A DNA stretch of 64,000 nt, taken from NCBI RefSeq assembly GCF_023091745.1, contig NC_068910.1:136417170-136481169 (forward strand). Reading direction: 5' to 3'. Every line of letters begins with the position of its first letter. Positions within the stretch are counted from its first letter, which is position 1. The notes under the pieces were generated by a model. That model saw only the letters and a program-made list of their open reading frames with translations, was not told the DNA's origin and made no database searches. Source of the DNA: Budorcas taxicolor. Taxonomy: Eukaryota > Chordata > Mammalia > Artiodactyla > Bovidae. A program made the translations under genes and the position numbers. Below are positions 23,801 to 34,489 of this stretch, one piece after another.

Positions 23801-24425
23801 GCATGCCAAGTGTTGCTAATGACAAGCTGCAGCAGAAAATCTCATCTTTGCTTCCCCAGGAGAGGCGTTGTCTGAGGTAACTCACTGCATCCCTTCACCT
23901 CACTGAACAGCCTGTGTGCAAAGCCCACTAGTGACTCCAGTGTGTAGACTTACTGGGAGGAGGTGCGTAAGGACATGACAGACATGGGTCCCAAGTGCCC
24001 AGTCCGTGGAGAAAGAAGCTGTGCTGGGGCACGGGAAGGCCCTGTCACTTGCTTTCTCCTCAGTCCTCCTCCCTGGCAAACGCTCTCCTCAGCTTTCTCC
24101 TTGGCGTCTCCTTTGAGTCTGGTCTCCTCTCCTTCCTCTAAAACTCCCCAAGCTCTAAGTCCGTGGTGACTGGATTTATTGTCTTGCACATTTAGACAAT
24201 GCCCTTCTGCACACAGGAAGCCCTCAAACATATGTACTGAGTTAGTAAAGACAGACCATTTCCTTAATCCAAACTGCTTCAAGGGCAAGGAGACCCCACC
24301 CTGAAGACAGGGTGCAATCCTGGGGTCACAGGTGAGGCATATTGGTCATCCACATGGCTTTGTACACCTGCTGAGTCCTCTGCCTGATACAGCCCAGGCA
24401 TCCTGTATAGCTGCTGGGTAAAATA
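20835..24425. other. Mostly unannotated intergenic stretch
   Basis: 3.6 kb with no young repeat. Probable old pieces are a sense MIR at about 21370-21475 (GACAAATCACTTCCCC ... TTTCATTAGCTGCCAAACTGGG) and an L2 at 23485-23585 listed separately. 22720-23390 has overlapping open frames on both strands with no recognised protein. I see no exon. Confidence 0.4.
23485..23585 (+). repeat. L2 LINE 3' fragment
   Basis: TCCAAATCCTATGTGTTCTTCAGGACTCACAGCAAAATGTTAGCTCCTCCAGGAAGCCTTCCTGGATTTCCC follows the L2 3' consensus order. Confidence 0.8.
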
Positions 24426-24430
24426 TAAGA

Positions 24431-24561
24431 TGGCCAGTTAAACTGGAATTTCAGATAAACAATGAATAATTTTTAGTGTAAGTATATCCCATGCAATATT
24501 TGGAACATACTTATACTAAAGATTATGTGTTGTTTATCTGAAATTCCAATTTACCTAGATA
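24431..24561. repeat. Imperfect palindrome, MITE-like
   Basis: Arm 24436-24485 (around CTGGAATTTCAGATAAACAA) is the reverse complement, with few mismatches, of arm 24507-24556 (around TTGTTTATCTGAAATTCCA), leaving a ~21-bp loop. Resembles an old palindromic DNA-transposon remnant; I cannot name the family with confidence. Confidence 0.85.
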
Positions 24562-24728
24562 TCCTGTATTTTTATTTGTTGATCTGGCAACCCTCCCTGG
24601 GGTGCTCCTGGAACCCTGTATTGCAGCCATTCTCTGGCACCCAATTACAGGTTCCGTTTTGAGTCCCTGGGGCCGGGGAGATGTCAACTTCAGGAAAAGT
24701 CAGGAGTTTCTGGATTATTGATTTCTTG

Positions 24729-24849
24729 CCCACCACTCCAGTGTTCTTGCCTGGAGAATCCCAGGGACGGGGGGGAGCCTGGTGGGCTGCCATCTTTGGG
24801 GTCGCACAGAGTCGGACACAACTGAAGTGACTTAGCAGTAGCAGCAGCA
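24729..24849 (+). mobile_element. 5'-truncated Bov-A2 (3' monomer)
   Basis: CCACTCCAGTGTTCTTGCCTGGAGAATCCCAGGGACGG to AAGTGACTTAGCAGTAGCAGCAGC. Confidence 0.92.
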
Positions 24850-24999
24850 AACTACTTTGCAACTAGAAAAAAACAATTCCATTTTTCTCTTAGTGTTACT
24901 TTCAAGATGGGTTAACAATACATGCTTTGTCATATTATATATGCTATACGTTACAAACCCACTAAACTTGGAGAGGGGGTTACAGCTTACAGAGCATGG

Positions 25000-25150
25000 C
25001 CGTATGCACTCTCTCTTCACCCTCAGGATAACCCTGGAAGTACAGGACTGGAAGGTGGTGATCACTGTCTGCTTCCTGGCTGGGGAACCAGAGGCCTAAG
25101 GAGCTCAGTGACTAACTGACAGTCCCAGCAGTGGTACTGGGGGAGCCCAA
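25000..25150 (-). repeat. MIR fragment (antisense, weak)
   Basis: TCACCCTCAGGATAACCCTGGAAGTACAGGACTGGAAGG ... CTGGGGAACCAGAGGCCTAAGGAGCTCAGTGACTAACTG follows antisense MIR order, substantially diverged. Confidence 0.45.
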
Positions 25151-25947
25151 GCAAGCCCCAGGTCCTAGTTCCTGGTGCAACACTCCCCCTCCTACAGCCA
25201 CTGGACTCTAAGCTAATTAGGCAGCAAAGGAGTCTATGGAGGAAGCTAAAAGTGAGAGGAAGTGCCCTAGAGGGATTAGGGTGGGGAGAGCAAACCAGAA
25301 TGGCATGTTTTAATTGATCTTTGGCTGTGCCAGCTCCCAGGGCAAGCAGCTGCTGTTTCTGAGTCAACACCTTGAATGAGGCTCGGCCTGCCCAGAGTGC
25401 AGGCATTTCTGGGTTCTTCCCCACCCCCATCCCCCAAGTTTTTTGTGCAGGAAGTGAGTCTGTGTAAAGCAAAAGGTTTCTTCTGCTCTCTTAATTAGCC
25501 AAGCCACTTGGAGCCTGGAGTCCTGGGAATACTGTCCAGGGTCACCTAGAGCTTCGCCCCACCCTTCTACCCAGGTTATCCCAGAAGCCCCAAGAGACCT
25601 GACTCTGCAGATGAAGCTAGACGCAGCTCTGAAGATGCTGCAGGAAGCACAGAATCCTTTGTGAAAGAGTTTGAAAGCTTCCATGCTACTTGGCAAATTT
25701 ATTAGCGTTAGCAGTTATTCAGGGCCACCCAGGAGGCATATGCCCAGCTATAACCCTGGACAAAGAGAAAGTTTCCAATAGGAAAAAAAGAAACTCCAGC
25801 CTCACTGAAGGCCTTGGGATTTGGAAAAATCTCTTCTCAGACAAGGAGAAGAACCCTGGACTTGAGGACCTTCTTGCCACTGAATTCACACAGCCAATGG
25901 CTTGCCTGCATCTCCACAAAGATGGTTAACAGGCATCTCAAACTTAA
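25150..25947. other. Unannotated intergenic stretch
   Basis: No gene or clear repeat seen. Confidence 0.4.
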
Positions 25948-26259
25948 CAGAGCTCTTGGGCTTCCCTGGTGGTCCAGTCGTTAGAATCCACCTGCCAATG
26001 CAGGGGACACAGGTTTGATCCCTAGTTGCGGAAGATACCATGCCACAAGGCAACTAAGCCCTGTGTCACTACTGAGCCCATGCTCTGGAGTCCATGAGCT
26101 GCAAGTACTGAAGCCCGCACGCTCTAGAGCCCACAACAAAAGAAGCTATGGCAGTGAAAACCCTAAACAGCGCAGCTACAGAAAGCCCGTGTGGAGCGAG
26201 GAAGACTCAGTGCAGCCAACTAATAATAATAATTTTTTAGAAAACTAGCAGAACTCTTG
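25948..26259 (+). mobile_element. CHR-type tRNA-Glu SINE with target-site duplications
   Basis: Head GGGCTTCCCTGGTGGTCCAGTCGTTAGAATCCACC, then the long CHR body with repeated TACTGAGCCC / TACTGAAGCCC phrases, AGAGCCCACAACAAAAGAAGC and an AATAAT tail. CAGAGCTCTTG (25948-25958) and CAGAACTCTTG (26249-26259) are 11-bp duplications with one mismatch. Cetartiodactyl-specific. Confidence 0.9.
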
Positions 26260-26774
26260 ATGCTGTCCCACTCACCCCCTAACACATTAGTCCTCTAATT
26301 TTCCCCACCATCTACACCAAAATAAATTATGTGGGCTTAAGCCAAAAATCTAGATTCATCCTTGATTCCTCTTTTCACATCTCTACAGCCAATCCATCAG
26401 CAAGATCTTCTGGTTCAGTCATCGTGACATATCTCAAATCTGTCCATTTCACTTCACCTCCATTGCCACTGATCTCTTCCAGGCCACCATTATCCATCTG
26501 AAGAAACCAGCTAGGTTTGTCCATAGCCACCATGGCTCCATGACAATCCTTTTTCCCATACATCATCCCAAGGCCCTATGTGATCTGGTTCCAGCCCACC
26601 TTCTATGCAAAGGGCTTCTCTTCCTTCAGGTAAGAATTAAAATATCACACGACTCTCCCTTTTAGTACCTGAATCAGCCATTTTCATATTTATTCATCTA
26701 TGTTTATTGTCATACTGCCTTCTTCAAAATGTAAGCTCTGTGTCTTATTCTCTGTTAGACGCCCAGTTTGACAA
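26260..26774. other. Old interspersed repeat of uncertain family, then unannotated
   Basis: 26340-26530 (CTAGATTCATCCTTGATTCCTC, CCAATCCATCAGCAAGATCTTCTGG, CTCTTCCAGGCCACCATTATC) resembles a widespread ancient mammalian repeat; a related phrase recurs at 40685-40830. Family not named. Confidence 0.35.
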
Positions 26775-27458
26775 TGTATTAGTTTCCTAAGGTTGCCATA
26801 ACAAACTACTACAAAGTGAGTGCCTTAAAACAACAGAAATGTAATCTCTCACAGTTTTGGAGGCTGGACATCTGCATCAGGGTCTTGAAAGGACCATGCT
26901 CCCTGCTAATCTCCTAGGGAACAATCCTTTCTTGTCTCCTCTAGCTTCAAGTAGCTCTAAGCCTTCCTTGGCTGTGGCAGCATAACTCCAATCTCTGCCT
27001 CCATTTTCACATGGGAGACTTCTCTCTGGATCTGCATCTGTTTCTCATCTGTTTCTCATCGTCTCTTTTTGTACGGACATCAGTCACAATGGAGTAGGGC
27101 TCACCCTACTCTGGTAAGACCTCTTCTTAACTTGATTGTATTTGCCAAGACTCTACTTCCAAATAAATCACGTTAACAGATATCAGGGATTAGGACTTCA
27201 GTGTATCTTTTTTTAAGGAAAAAAAAATTTTTTTTATGCGACCATTTTGAAAGTCTTTTATTGAATTTGTTACAATATTGCTTCTGTTTTATGTCTTGGT
27301 TGGGCGGCCATAAGGCATGTGGGATCTTAGTTCCCTGACAAGGGGTCACGCTGGTACCCAGCCCCCTCTCCCCGCAATGGAAGACAAAGGTTTAATCACT
27401 GGACTTCCAGGGAAGTCCCTAGCCTATCTTGTTTGAGGCACAATTCAACCTATAACAC
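26775..27458 (-). mobile_element. MaLR-type LTR, antisense, interrupted by a SINE
   Basis: Starts TGTATTAGTTTCCTAAGGTTGCCATAACAAACTACTACAAA, continues through CTCACAGTTTTGGAGGCTGG, TACGGACATCAGTCACAATGGAGTAGGGCTCACCCTA, ATTAGGACTTCAGTGTAT, and after the SINE ends GGCACAATTCAACCTATAACACC, the antisense of a MaLR 5' end. A short direct duplication (CATCTGTTTCTCAT) lies at 27036-27060. Confidence 0.85.
27208..27420 (-). mobile_element. CHR-2-type SINE nested in MaLR LTR
   Basis: Antisense: poly(T)-rich tail, then CATTTTGAAAGTCTTTTATTGAATTTGTTACAATATTGC, GGCATGTGGGATCTTAGTTCCC, ending in the reversed tRNA-like head TAATCACTGGACTTCCAGGGAAGTCCC. Confidence 0.88.
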
Positions 27459-27504
27459 CCTGGCATAGTAGATGCTCAAAAAATATTTTGCGAATGAATG
27501 TTTT

Positions 27505-28505
27505 CAACTGGAGTCAGTAGATTACAGTGAACTGATTTCCAGAGCAGCAAATACAAGGGCCACAGGGCTGAACCATAAGTGGTAGGAACCCTAAAGCTCT
27601 ATAATGCCACAGCAACCCACTAGAAAGAGAATAGGCAGATAAATCGGTTATTTGGTATTACATAGTTTTTTGAAATCTTAGACTGACTAATTTTTTTCCC
27701 ATTGATTTCAGTAAACTGACCAACAAGGCAGCCTGCCGTTTACAAATGCCTCTACACGTACCTGTTTTCAGCTCCTCACGGAGGAATGGACATGTGTGAC
27801 GGCTGAAGGGGCAGGGGCTCTGAGGGAGGGCGGGGCTTGCTAAGGAAATGCCAGGGCCAGGATGGGGCTTGGGCCATTCGGACGCCTTGGCCAGTGCCCC
27901 TGAAGGCAGTCACTGTGTGCGTTTCCCAGTCTACGGTCAAAGTCAGTCAGTGTTCTTATAGAGCTGTATGATAAATGCTCAAGAATGAGATAAATGCTCA
28001 AGATCACAAGATGCCAGAAACTTTACTCAGCTTTAAAAGACTCTAAATAGCCAAGACTTAGGTATTCAAAACTGAGGCTGATTCTGTATAATTTTATCTG
28101 GAAAAAGAAAAAAAGACTCTAGAGTAACATCTTTTGAGATTGTAGCTTCATAGTATTTTAGAGCTAGAAGAAAGAGACAGCATCAGGTTCTAGGAAGAGG
28201 CCCTTATCCTCAAAAAGGGTGAAATCTCAGGAGTGGGATTAAGCCTCCAATGACTCTAAGACCAAAGCAGAGCATCCTAAGAGTGTCACCAAAGGGACTC
28301 AGAAGTGAGACTGTGGCTCTCCCACTATGACCCAGGAAGAAACTTCCTAGGGGAGGGGAAATGCCTTTGATCCAGGTCTGGAGGGAAAGAAATACAAGTT
28401 TCACAGGCAGAAATCCATTCTGAAAAGAGAGACTAGCTTGAGCAAAGGTGACTGGAAAAGACTGGGTGTGTTAGTAACATGGGCACCAGTGGGGGCTTAT
28501 GACCA
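27505..28505. other. Unannotated intergenic stretch
   Basis: A possible MIR tail precedes it (27462-27500, TAGATGCTCAAAAAATATTTTGCGAATGAATG). No gene seen. Confidence 0.4.
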
Positions 28506-28510
28506 GAATA

Positions 28511-28727
28511 TGTGTGCTGGGCTCATTCGTGCCCGATTCTTAGGAGCCCCATGCACTGCAGCCCACCAGCCTCCTCTGCCCATGGAATTTTCCAGGCAAG
28601 AATACTGGAGTGGGGTACCATTTCCTACTCAAGGGGAATCTTGCCAATCGAGGGATCTGACTGGCATCTCTTGTGTCTCCTGCATTGGCAGTCGTATTCT
28701 TTATGGCGAGCACCACCTGGGAAGCCC
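28511..28727 (-). mobile_element. Bov-tA SINE (antisense)
   Basis: Antisense Bov-A body (GCCCATGGAATTTTCCAGGCAAGAATACTGGAGTGGG) ending in a decayed antisense tRNA-like head ACCACCTGGGAAGCCC. More diverged than its neighbour. Confidence 0.88.
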
Positions 28728-28739
28728 AGGACCAAAAAT

Positions 28740-28929
28740 GTGTGTGTTAGTCACTCAGTCGTGTTCAACTCTTTGCGACCCCATGGTCTGTCCATGAAAT
28801 TCTCTAGGCAAAGATACTGGAGTGGGCTGCCATTCTCTTCTCCAGGGGACCTTCCCAAGTCAGGGATTGAACCCTGGTCTCCTGCATTGCAGGCATATTC
28901 TTTATTATCTGAGCTACCAGAGAAGCCCC
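28740..28929 (-). mobile_element. Bov-tA SINE (antisense)
   Basis: TTAGTCACTCAGTCGTGTTCAACTCTTTGCGACCCCATGG through CTCCTGCATTGCAGGCA to GAGCTACCAGAGAAGCCC. Lies head to tail with the preceding Bov-tA, separated by about 12 bp. Confidence 0.92.
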
Positions 28930-29089
28930 CAAAATGAGTTGGGTCAATCAGTTCATTCTGCATGAAATACCACTGGTTTGGGGTTCCAGCCCCAGCTCAC
29001 TGATTCCCCAAGGGACTAGGCCCTGGGTCTCTGGGCCTGTCTCCTCATCTATAAATAAGGTTTTCCAAAGATATTAAGTGAAGCCTCAA

Positions 29090-29300
29090 GGTCTGGTGGC
29101 TCAGGCGGTAAAGCGTCTGTCTACAATGCAGGAGACCTGGGTTCGAGCCCTGGGTTGGGAAGATTCCCTGGAGAAGGAAATGGCAATCCACTCCAGTACT
29201 ATTGCCTGGAAAATCCCATGGACAGAGGAGCCTGGTAGGCTACAGTCTATGGGGTCGCAAAGAGTCGGACACGACTGAGCGACTTCACTCACTCACTTCA
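29090..29300 (+). mobile_element. Bov-tA SINE
   Basis: GGTCTGGTGGCTCAGGCGGTAAAGCG, GGAGACCTGGGTTCGAGCCC, through GAGTCGGACACGACTGAGCGACTTCACTCACTC. A short CTCAAG flanks both sides (29085-29090, 29301-29306). One of the better-preserved copies. Confidence 0.93.
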
Positions 29301-29309
29301 CTCAAGTTC

Positions 29310-30205
29310 TACAAAGATGCTGCTTTGATAGGCTTTCTTATTGAAATGCCTGTTAAGATTGAATTTTAAGAATGGTTTTTATGCCTTAAAAATGTTTAAA
29401 AGCCACTATTCTCAATAATCGATTTCCCTCCAACTGTATAATTCTAGTTCTTTATGCTGCAGGCTTCAGAGTTCCTCTGGCTATTCAAATGAAGCATGAC
29501 TCATTTAGGATTTACCAGGTCCCTCTGAATTGTCTACGGTTGTATTAAGTCGTTTGACCTGTTTCCAGTGGAAAATCTATTTTTATTTATATCCTTAGGA
29601 GGAAAAGCCTGGTGCTGCTGAAAGAGTCCTGAGAAGCAAGTCAGCAGATCTTGCTTCATGCTGTAATAACAAATATCACCCATAAAGCAACATAAATAAA
29701 ACAATGAATATCTGTTAAATAAATGCTAACTAGTGACATCACCTTCAGCGAGTCTACTTGCCCTGTGACCCTTGCTTTTACTCTCTCTAAAATCAAGAGC
29801 CTGCTGGCCTGCCTCAAGGCACTTTTGTGAGGCTCAGTGAGAGAATATACTCAGTTCCTTACAAACTATAAAGCACTCCGTGTGTGTTATGTACCAGGTG
29901 TTTCTGGGTTAGTCAGGACTTGAGAGAGCAGCTCTCCTGGGTGATAGTGGAGGGGTCGTTTGACTCTGAGACCTCAGAAAGTGTCTGATGTTCCCTGACA
30001 AGTATTTCTCAGCTCGGTCATAAGAAAGAATAAGAAAAAAAGAAAAAGATAAATGCATGTGCTACCCACTTCAGACGTTTCACTCCACTCCAAGTCCCTG
30101 TTAGCCTTCTTAGTCACAAGATACATGAAACTAAGATTTGAATGAAAACTGATAGAGTTCTAGTGGGAGGAGGCTTGGCCAAGACGAATCTGCAAGGAAG
30201 ACTGA
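29310..30205. other. Unannotated stretch with a probable MIR
   Basis: 29745-29900 (CTTGCCCTGTGACCCTTGC ... GTGAGGCTCAGTGAGAGAATATACTCAG ... AAACTATAAAGCACTCC) reads as a decayed sense MIR. The rest is unassigned. Confidence 0.45.
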
Positions 30206-30210
30206 GGCAG

Positions 30211-30371
30211 GCTGCTGCTGCTGCTAAGTCGCTTTAGTCGTGTCCAACTCTGTGCAACCCCATAGACGGCAGCCCACCAGGCTCCCCCGTCCCTGGGATT
30301 CTCCAGGCAAGAACACTGGAGTGGGTTGCCATTTCCTTCTCCAATGCGTGAAAGTGAAAAGTGAAAGTGAA
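30211..30371 (-). mobile_element. Bov-A2 half copy (antisense)
   Basis: GCTGCTGCTGCTGCTAAGTCGC through CAACTCTGTGCAACCCCATAGACGGC to GTGAAAAGTGAAAGTGAA. Only one monomer and the linker are present; homology stops exactly where the LTR-like sequence begins. Confidence 0.92.
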
Positions 30372-30875
30372 TGTCTTAAGCTATGTTAATGTACTATGCA
30401 TTTACCCCGGACTCTGTGTTCAAGTTGGTTCTGACTAATGGCTCAGAACCTACTTGACAAACCAGTATGTTATACTCAGACATTGTTCCCCTAATCTCTG
30501 TAAACGAAACTATTTGTATGGTAATCTGCCCTTCTACAAGATTCAAGTCAATCCTTTTATGGCCCGGGATGAATCATCTGATATCAAGATTAACCCAAAA
30601 TACATCTTAGGATGAGGGGTTTGGTGCCATTCTGAGTTTTAAGACATTCCTTTCTTTCATTAACAGACTACTAGTGACTATATAACATCCAGCTGAGGAC
30701 TAGCAGGGGGGTACTTTCTGCCCCCTATGTCAGAAGCTTTCTCTATCTCCTTTATACTTTAATAAAACTTTATTACACAAAAGCTCTGCACAATCAAGCC
30801 TCGTCTCTGGCCCCGGATTGAATTCTTCTCCTCCAGAGACCAAGAATCCCGGCGTCTTTTTGTGAGTCAGCAACA
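30372..30875 (+). mobile_element. Solo LTR of an endogenous retrovirus-like element
   Basis: A ~504-bp unit starting TG and ending CA (TGTCTTAAG ... CAGCAACA), with a TATA box TATATAA (30679-30685) and a poly(A) signal AATAAA (30761-30766) spaced as in an LTR U3-R-U5. No gag, pol or env remnants and no partner LTR lie nearby. I found no clear flanking duplication. Family not named. Confidence 0.65.
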
Positions 30876-30879
30876 ACCT

Positions 30880-31310
30880 CTCAAAGGGAGACCTTGGGTA
30901 TGAACGTGGCGGAAAGTGACATCACTGACAGGGCCTTGAAGTCTGCTTAGAAGACAGTCATGTCCAACTCTGGGCCTCTCCCCACTGCCAAAGTGCAGCC
31001 AGCACAAGGGAAGAGACAAGCTAGATTCCCAGGGCCGGCAGAAGGCGGAGTGAGTCTGAGACAGCAGCCATGCAGCCGGCGCAGCTCCTGTAATAGCATC
31101 CCACCCCATTCCCATCCCCACCCCCACTCCTGACATGCTTTGGGCGAGGCTGCTGCGGCCCTGTAAACAGAAACTGCAGCTGCACCGTATTTCCTCCAGG
31201 ACTCCTCTTCCTCACTCTTCTGGGGAGGAGAACACCTCTCTCCCATGAAGAGACTAGCTCTGCCTCATATCCATTTCCGCCCCAATAGTGGGTGGGCTTC
31301 GCAGGTCCCG
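30880..31310. other. Unannotated stretch
   Basis: Contains a C-rich run (31100-31130, CCCCACCCCC) whose opposite strand is G-rich. No gene seen. Confidence 0.4.
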
Positions 31311-31549
31311 CTGCTCTCTGGGGGGCTTCCCAGGTGGCACGAGCGGTAAAGAACCCACCTGCCAATACAGGAGACATAGGAGATACCGGTTCAATTCCTG
31401 AGTCAGGAAGATCCCCTGGAGAAGGAAATGGCAACCCACTCCAGTATTCTTACCCAGAGAATCCTATGGACAGAGGAGCTTGGCGGGCTACAATCCACGG
31501 GGTCGCAAAGAGTTAGACACGACTGAGCGACTCCCACTCTGCTCTCTGG
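31311..31549 (+). mobile_element. Bov-tA SINE with perfect target-site duplications
   Basis: Element 31322-31538 begins GGGGCTTCCCAGGTGGCACG and ends GACACGACTGAGCGACTCCCA. Flanked by CTGCTCTCTGG at 31311-31321 and 31539-31549, an exact 11-bp duplication. Confidence 0.95.
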
Positions 31550-32944
31550 AGCTTGGTTTCTAAGGCCCTGCCTCACTGACTTTTCCAGAAGTCTGCCACC
31601 CCTTTGCCTTGCTTGGCTTCATCCTGCTTGCTCCCTGGGTTGCACCCTGGGGCCCTCACTCTTTGCTCTCCTTTGGCTCCAGCTGTGGGTTCTGCCCCAA
31701 CAGAGACACCAGCCTAAGTTGAGAGTCCAGGGCTAGTCCCTCCAGCAGGGGAGTTGAGACAAGGTAGGCGGGGCTCCTCTGATGATGTTCATATGACAGG
31801 CCAGGTAAGCACTGCTGTGCTTACGCCACCTGCTCTGCAGTAGCAGAGACCTTGGGGTCTCATAGCAGTGATACTTTCTGGGCAGTAGACAGAGCCAGCC
31901 TGATCTGCAGAGGCATCGACTAGAGCTGGCAGTGCTGAGAGGAGATGAGTGGCTCCCCGAGTGCCCAGCATGCCAGCCTCCGGACAGAGGCCTGTGGGTG
32001 GGGGGTTCACCTCTGCCTCCGCAATCTGTGTGACCTTGAGCAAGGCCTCTTCGTATATTCCCTCCCTCCCTTTCACAAACATGCTCTGAGCATTTTACAA
32101 TGGCCAGGCCCTCTGTTAAGGCTCTGAGTCTTCAAAAAATATAGTCCTGATCCTCAAGAAATTTGTAACCTAATTGCAGAAGCAGAAATGTGAACAAATA
32201 ACTCTATCTTCCTCCTGGGACTCAGCTTCCTTATCGGTAGAATAAAGGAGTTCCAGCCCTGACACTCTTCAATGCTTTCACCACATTAGCCCGTCTGTTC
32301 CCACCGGTCTGGTGAAGTGGTAGCCCACAGTCAGCAGGGCATCCATGGAGTCAGTAATAAATGAGGACCTGGATTGCATTAAGGGAAGTCTGCAGCGTGG
32401 CTTGTTGTGGCCAACAGATTGCTGTGGTCTGGGTCTTGCTCTCCAAATTTCCATTGTCTCAGCTACTTCGGTTAAAACTATCAAGGATTATTTCCAGCAT
32501 ATCCAGGGAATCCAAGGGGCATCAGATGAAAGACAGATTTTATTTCGGTGTTGGACCCAGCACTAAACTCAGAGCTCCTTCCGGTTATTGGTCCAGACTA
32601 CCTGCAGGCCCACCAGGCCCACATCCTCCCCTTTCTTGGCTAGGAACTGAGGAATATGAAATGCATTTCTGGGAGCATAAGGGGCTCTCGGGTTGAAAAT
32701 GTTCCACTGGTTCTGAGGATGGTGTACTTGGTGGCCTAGGGTAGTGCTTAACTAATGTTTTTCTGGCTGGTGGCAAATCTCAGATATTAGTTGCAGAGAC
32801 CCTGATTTTCACTTCCCCATCTTTCTCACACCCACACCCCTCACAGCAACCACCCTCCCTCTTCTCTGTTCCTCAAGTTGAAACCCAGAAAAGGGCAAAG
32901 AAGACATCCAGGTTATTGGACCTGCCCAAGAAGTCTTCACAACC
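31550..32944. other. Unannotated stretch with probable old MIR pieces
   Basis: 32020-32265 contains CTGTGTGACCTTGAGCAAGGCCTC and further on GGGACTCAGCTTCCTTATCGGTAGAATAAAGG, both MIR-core-like. Otherwise no feature. Confidence 0.4.
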
Positions 32945-33150
32945 CAATAGAGCAGGGGCCCCCAACCTCCGGGATCTAATGCCTGATGATCTGAGGTGGA
33001 GGTAATGTCAGACTAATAGAAATAAAGTACACAATAAATGTAATGCATTTGAACCATCCCAAAGCCATCCCTCTCCCTGGTCTGTGGAAAAATTGTCTTC
33101 CATGAAACTGGTCCCTGGTGCCAAAAAGGTTGGGGACTGCTGCAGTAGAG
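32945..33150. mobile_element. Non-autonomous hAT-like DNA transposon
   Basis: Element 32953-33142 starts CAGGGGCCCCCAACCT and ends AGGTTGGGGACTGCTG, imperfect terminal inverted repeats of about 16 bp. It is flanked by CAATAGAG (32945-32952) and CAGTAGAG (33143-33150), an 8-bp duplication with one mismatch, the length expected for hAT transposons. Internal words CTAATGCCTGATGATCTGAGGTGGAGG and GTCTGTGGAAAAATTGTCTTCC match a common eutherian non-coding hAT derivative whose name I do not recall safely. Confidence 0.85.
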
Positions 33151-34275
33151 GGCCTTCAGCCTGGGGTGAGAGCCAGTGGAATAATGATCCCCTCGTGGAA
33201 GCCAGTGGTATCCTGCTGATTCTATATTTATGCAGTAGTATTGATCACTTCACTTTTCTTTCTTTGTTTTCCTCCACTTGTGTCTTCTTGATATCTTCTG
33301 GAATTTGGTTTTCAAGGTCCTTGCCTTACATCTTCAAAGTCTGCAGACAGTCCGGCTCTCGTGGGCTGGTAGTTCTGGTTCCCCAGCTCAGGAGCACACA
33401 CCTGTTGGGCACCCCAAAATGCAGGGGCTGCCAGAGTACTTCTTGGGTGCATTGTTCAGCTGGAGCATCAGGCCAGAGACAGGGGTTTGGCCAGGCAAAC
33501 TTCAGGGGTAGTTAGGGAACTATTGAAAGTCTTGTGATAGAAAATAGATCTTGAGAATTTCATCACTGTGTGGATGCTGCCCGTTCTTTCCAAGAGGGAG
33601 CAATACTTGCTTCTTCCTTGGGAGCTTCCAGAGATGAGAGGGCACATGGAAGCTGGTGGGACAGAGCCATCTTTACTCTGCACACCAGCTGAATATCAGC
33701 CCTGTCATATAGAGGTGAGGAAACCTCCACTGCCGCCTCTGATGGGCTGAGATTGAAGCAACCAACTTTACCAACATAATTTGGTCTTATATTTGTTTGC
33801 TTTCCATTTAGCTTTGAAAGCAACCTTTATCTTCACTGCCCTGTGGATTGGCAGAACAGCTTTTGATTAGGCATAGAGCAACACTTCAGTTTCTTCTTGA
33901 AACTGCTGGATGAACACAGAGGCTAGCAAAGAAGTGCTGCCCTGAGATGCTCTGGGGTGCTGCATGGGTCACAGCTTCTGAGAGAGTGACTCACAAAGGA
34001 AGCCCAGGCCTGCCTGGGAGGCAGGAAGGGTAGCATTCAATAATTGATGGGCCCTGGACCATGACAGACAGAGGCAGATGGGATGAGGTTCACAAGGACA
34101 TTGCATCATTCTGGGGGCGACCTGGACAGTGCCGAAAGAAGAGACAACTACCAGGAGGACCACTCTTCCCTCATTTGCAAAACCTTTTGCCATTCTTTCT
34201 TTTGAAATTATTATTTGACCATTTATTTATACATAATTTATAACTAACATCTAAGTTTTTACCTGATGCTCACGA
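33151..34275. other. Unannotated intergenic stretch
   Basis: No named repeat or gene. A 143-codon open frame at 33084-33515 overlaps the hAT element and is not protein-like. Confidence 0.4.
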
Positions 34276-34279
34276 TATA

Positions 34280-34485
34280 TTTTTTTAATTTATTTTTTCA
34301 TTGGAGGATAATTGCTTTATAATATTGTGTTGGTTTCTACCATATATCAACACGAGTCAGCCATAGGTATGGCCCTTCCCTCTTTAACCTCCCTCACACC
34401 TCCCGCCCCATCCCACCCCTCTAGGCTGTCACAGAGCACCAGATTTGAACTCCCTGTGTCATACAGCAAATTCTTGCCATTTTCT
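34280..34485 (-). mobile_element. LINE-1 3' end fragment (antisense, probable)
   Basis: T-rich start then CATTGGAGGATAATTGCTTTATAATATTGTGTTGGTTTCTACCATATATCAACACGAGTCAGCCATA, CCCCATCCCACCCCTCTAGG, GTCATACAGCAAATTC: a recurrent artiodactyl interspersed sequence resembling an L1 3' region. Confidence 0.6.
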
Positions 34486-34489
34486 TAAA

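Noticed and set aside
30372..30875. Complete endogenous retrovirus
   Set aside because: Only a single LTR-like unit is present, with no gag, pol or env remnants and no second LTR nearby.
33084..33515. 143-codon plus-strand open frame
   Set aside because: Starts inside the hAT-like repeat, shows no domain or conserved composition, and has no splice or promoter context.
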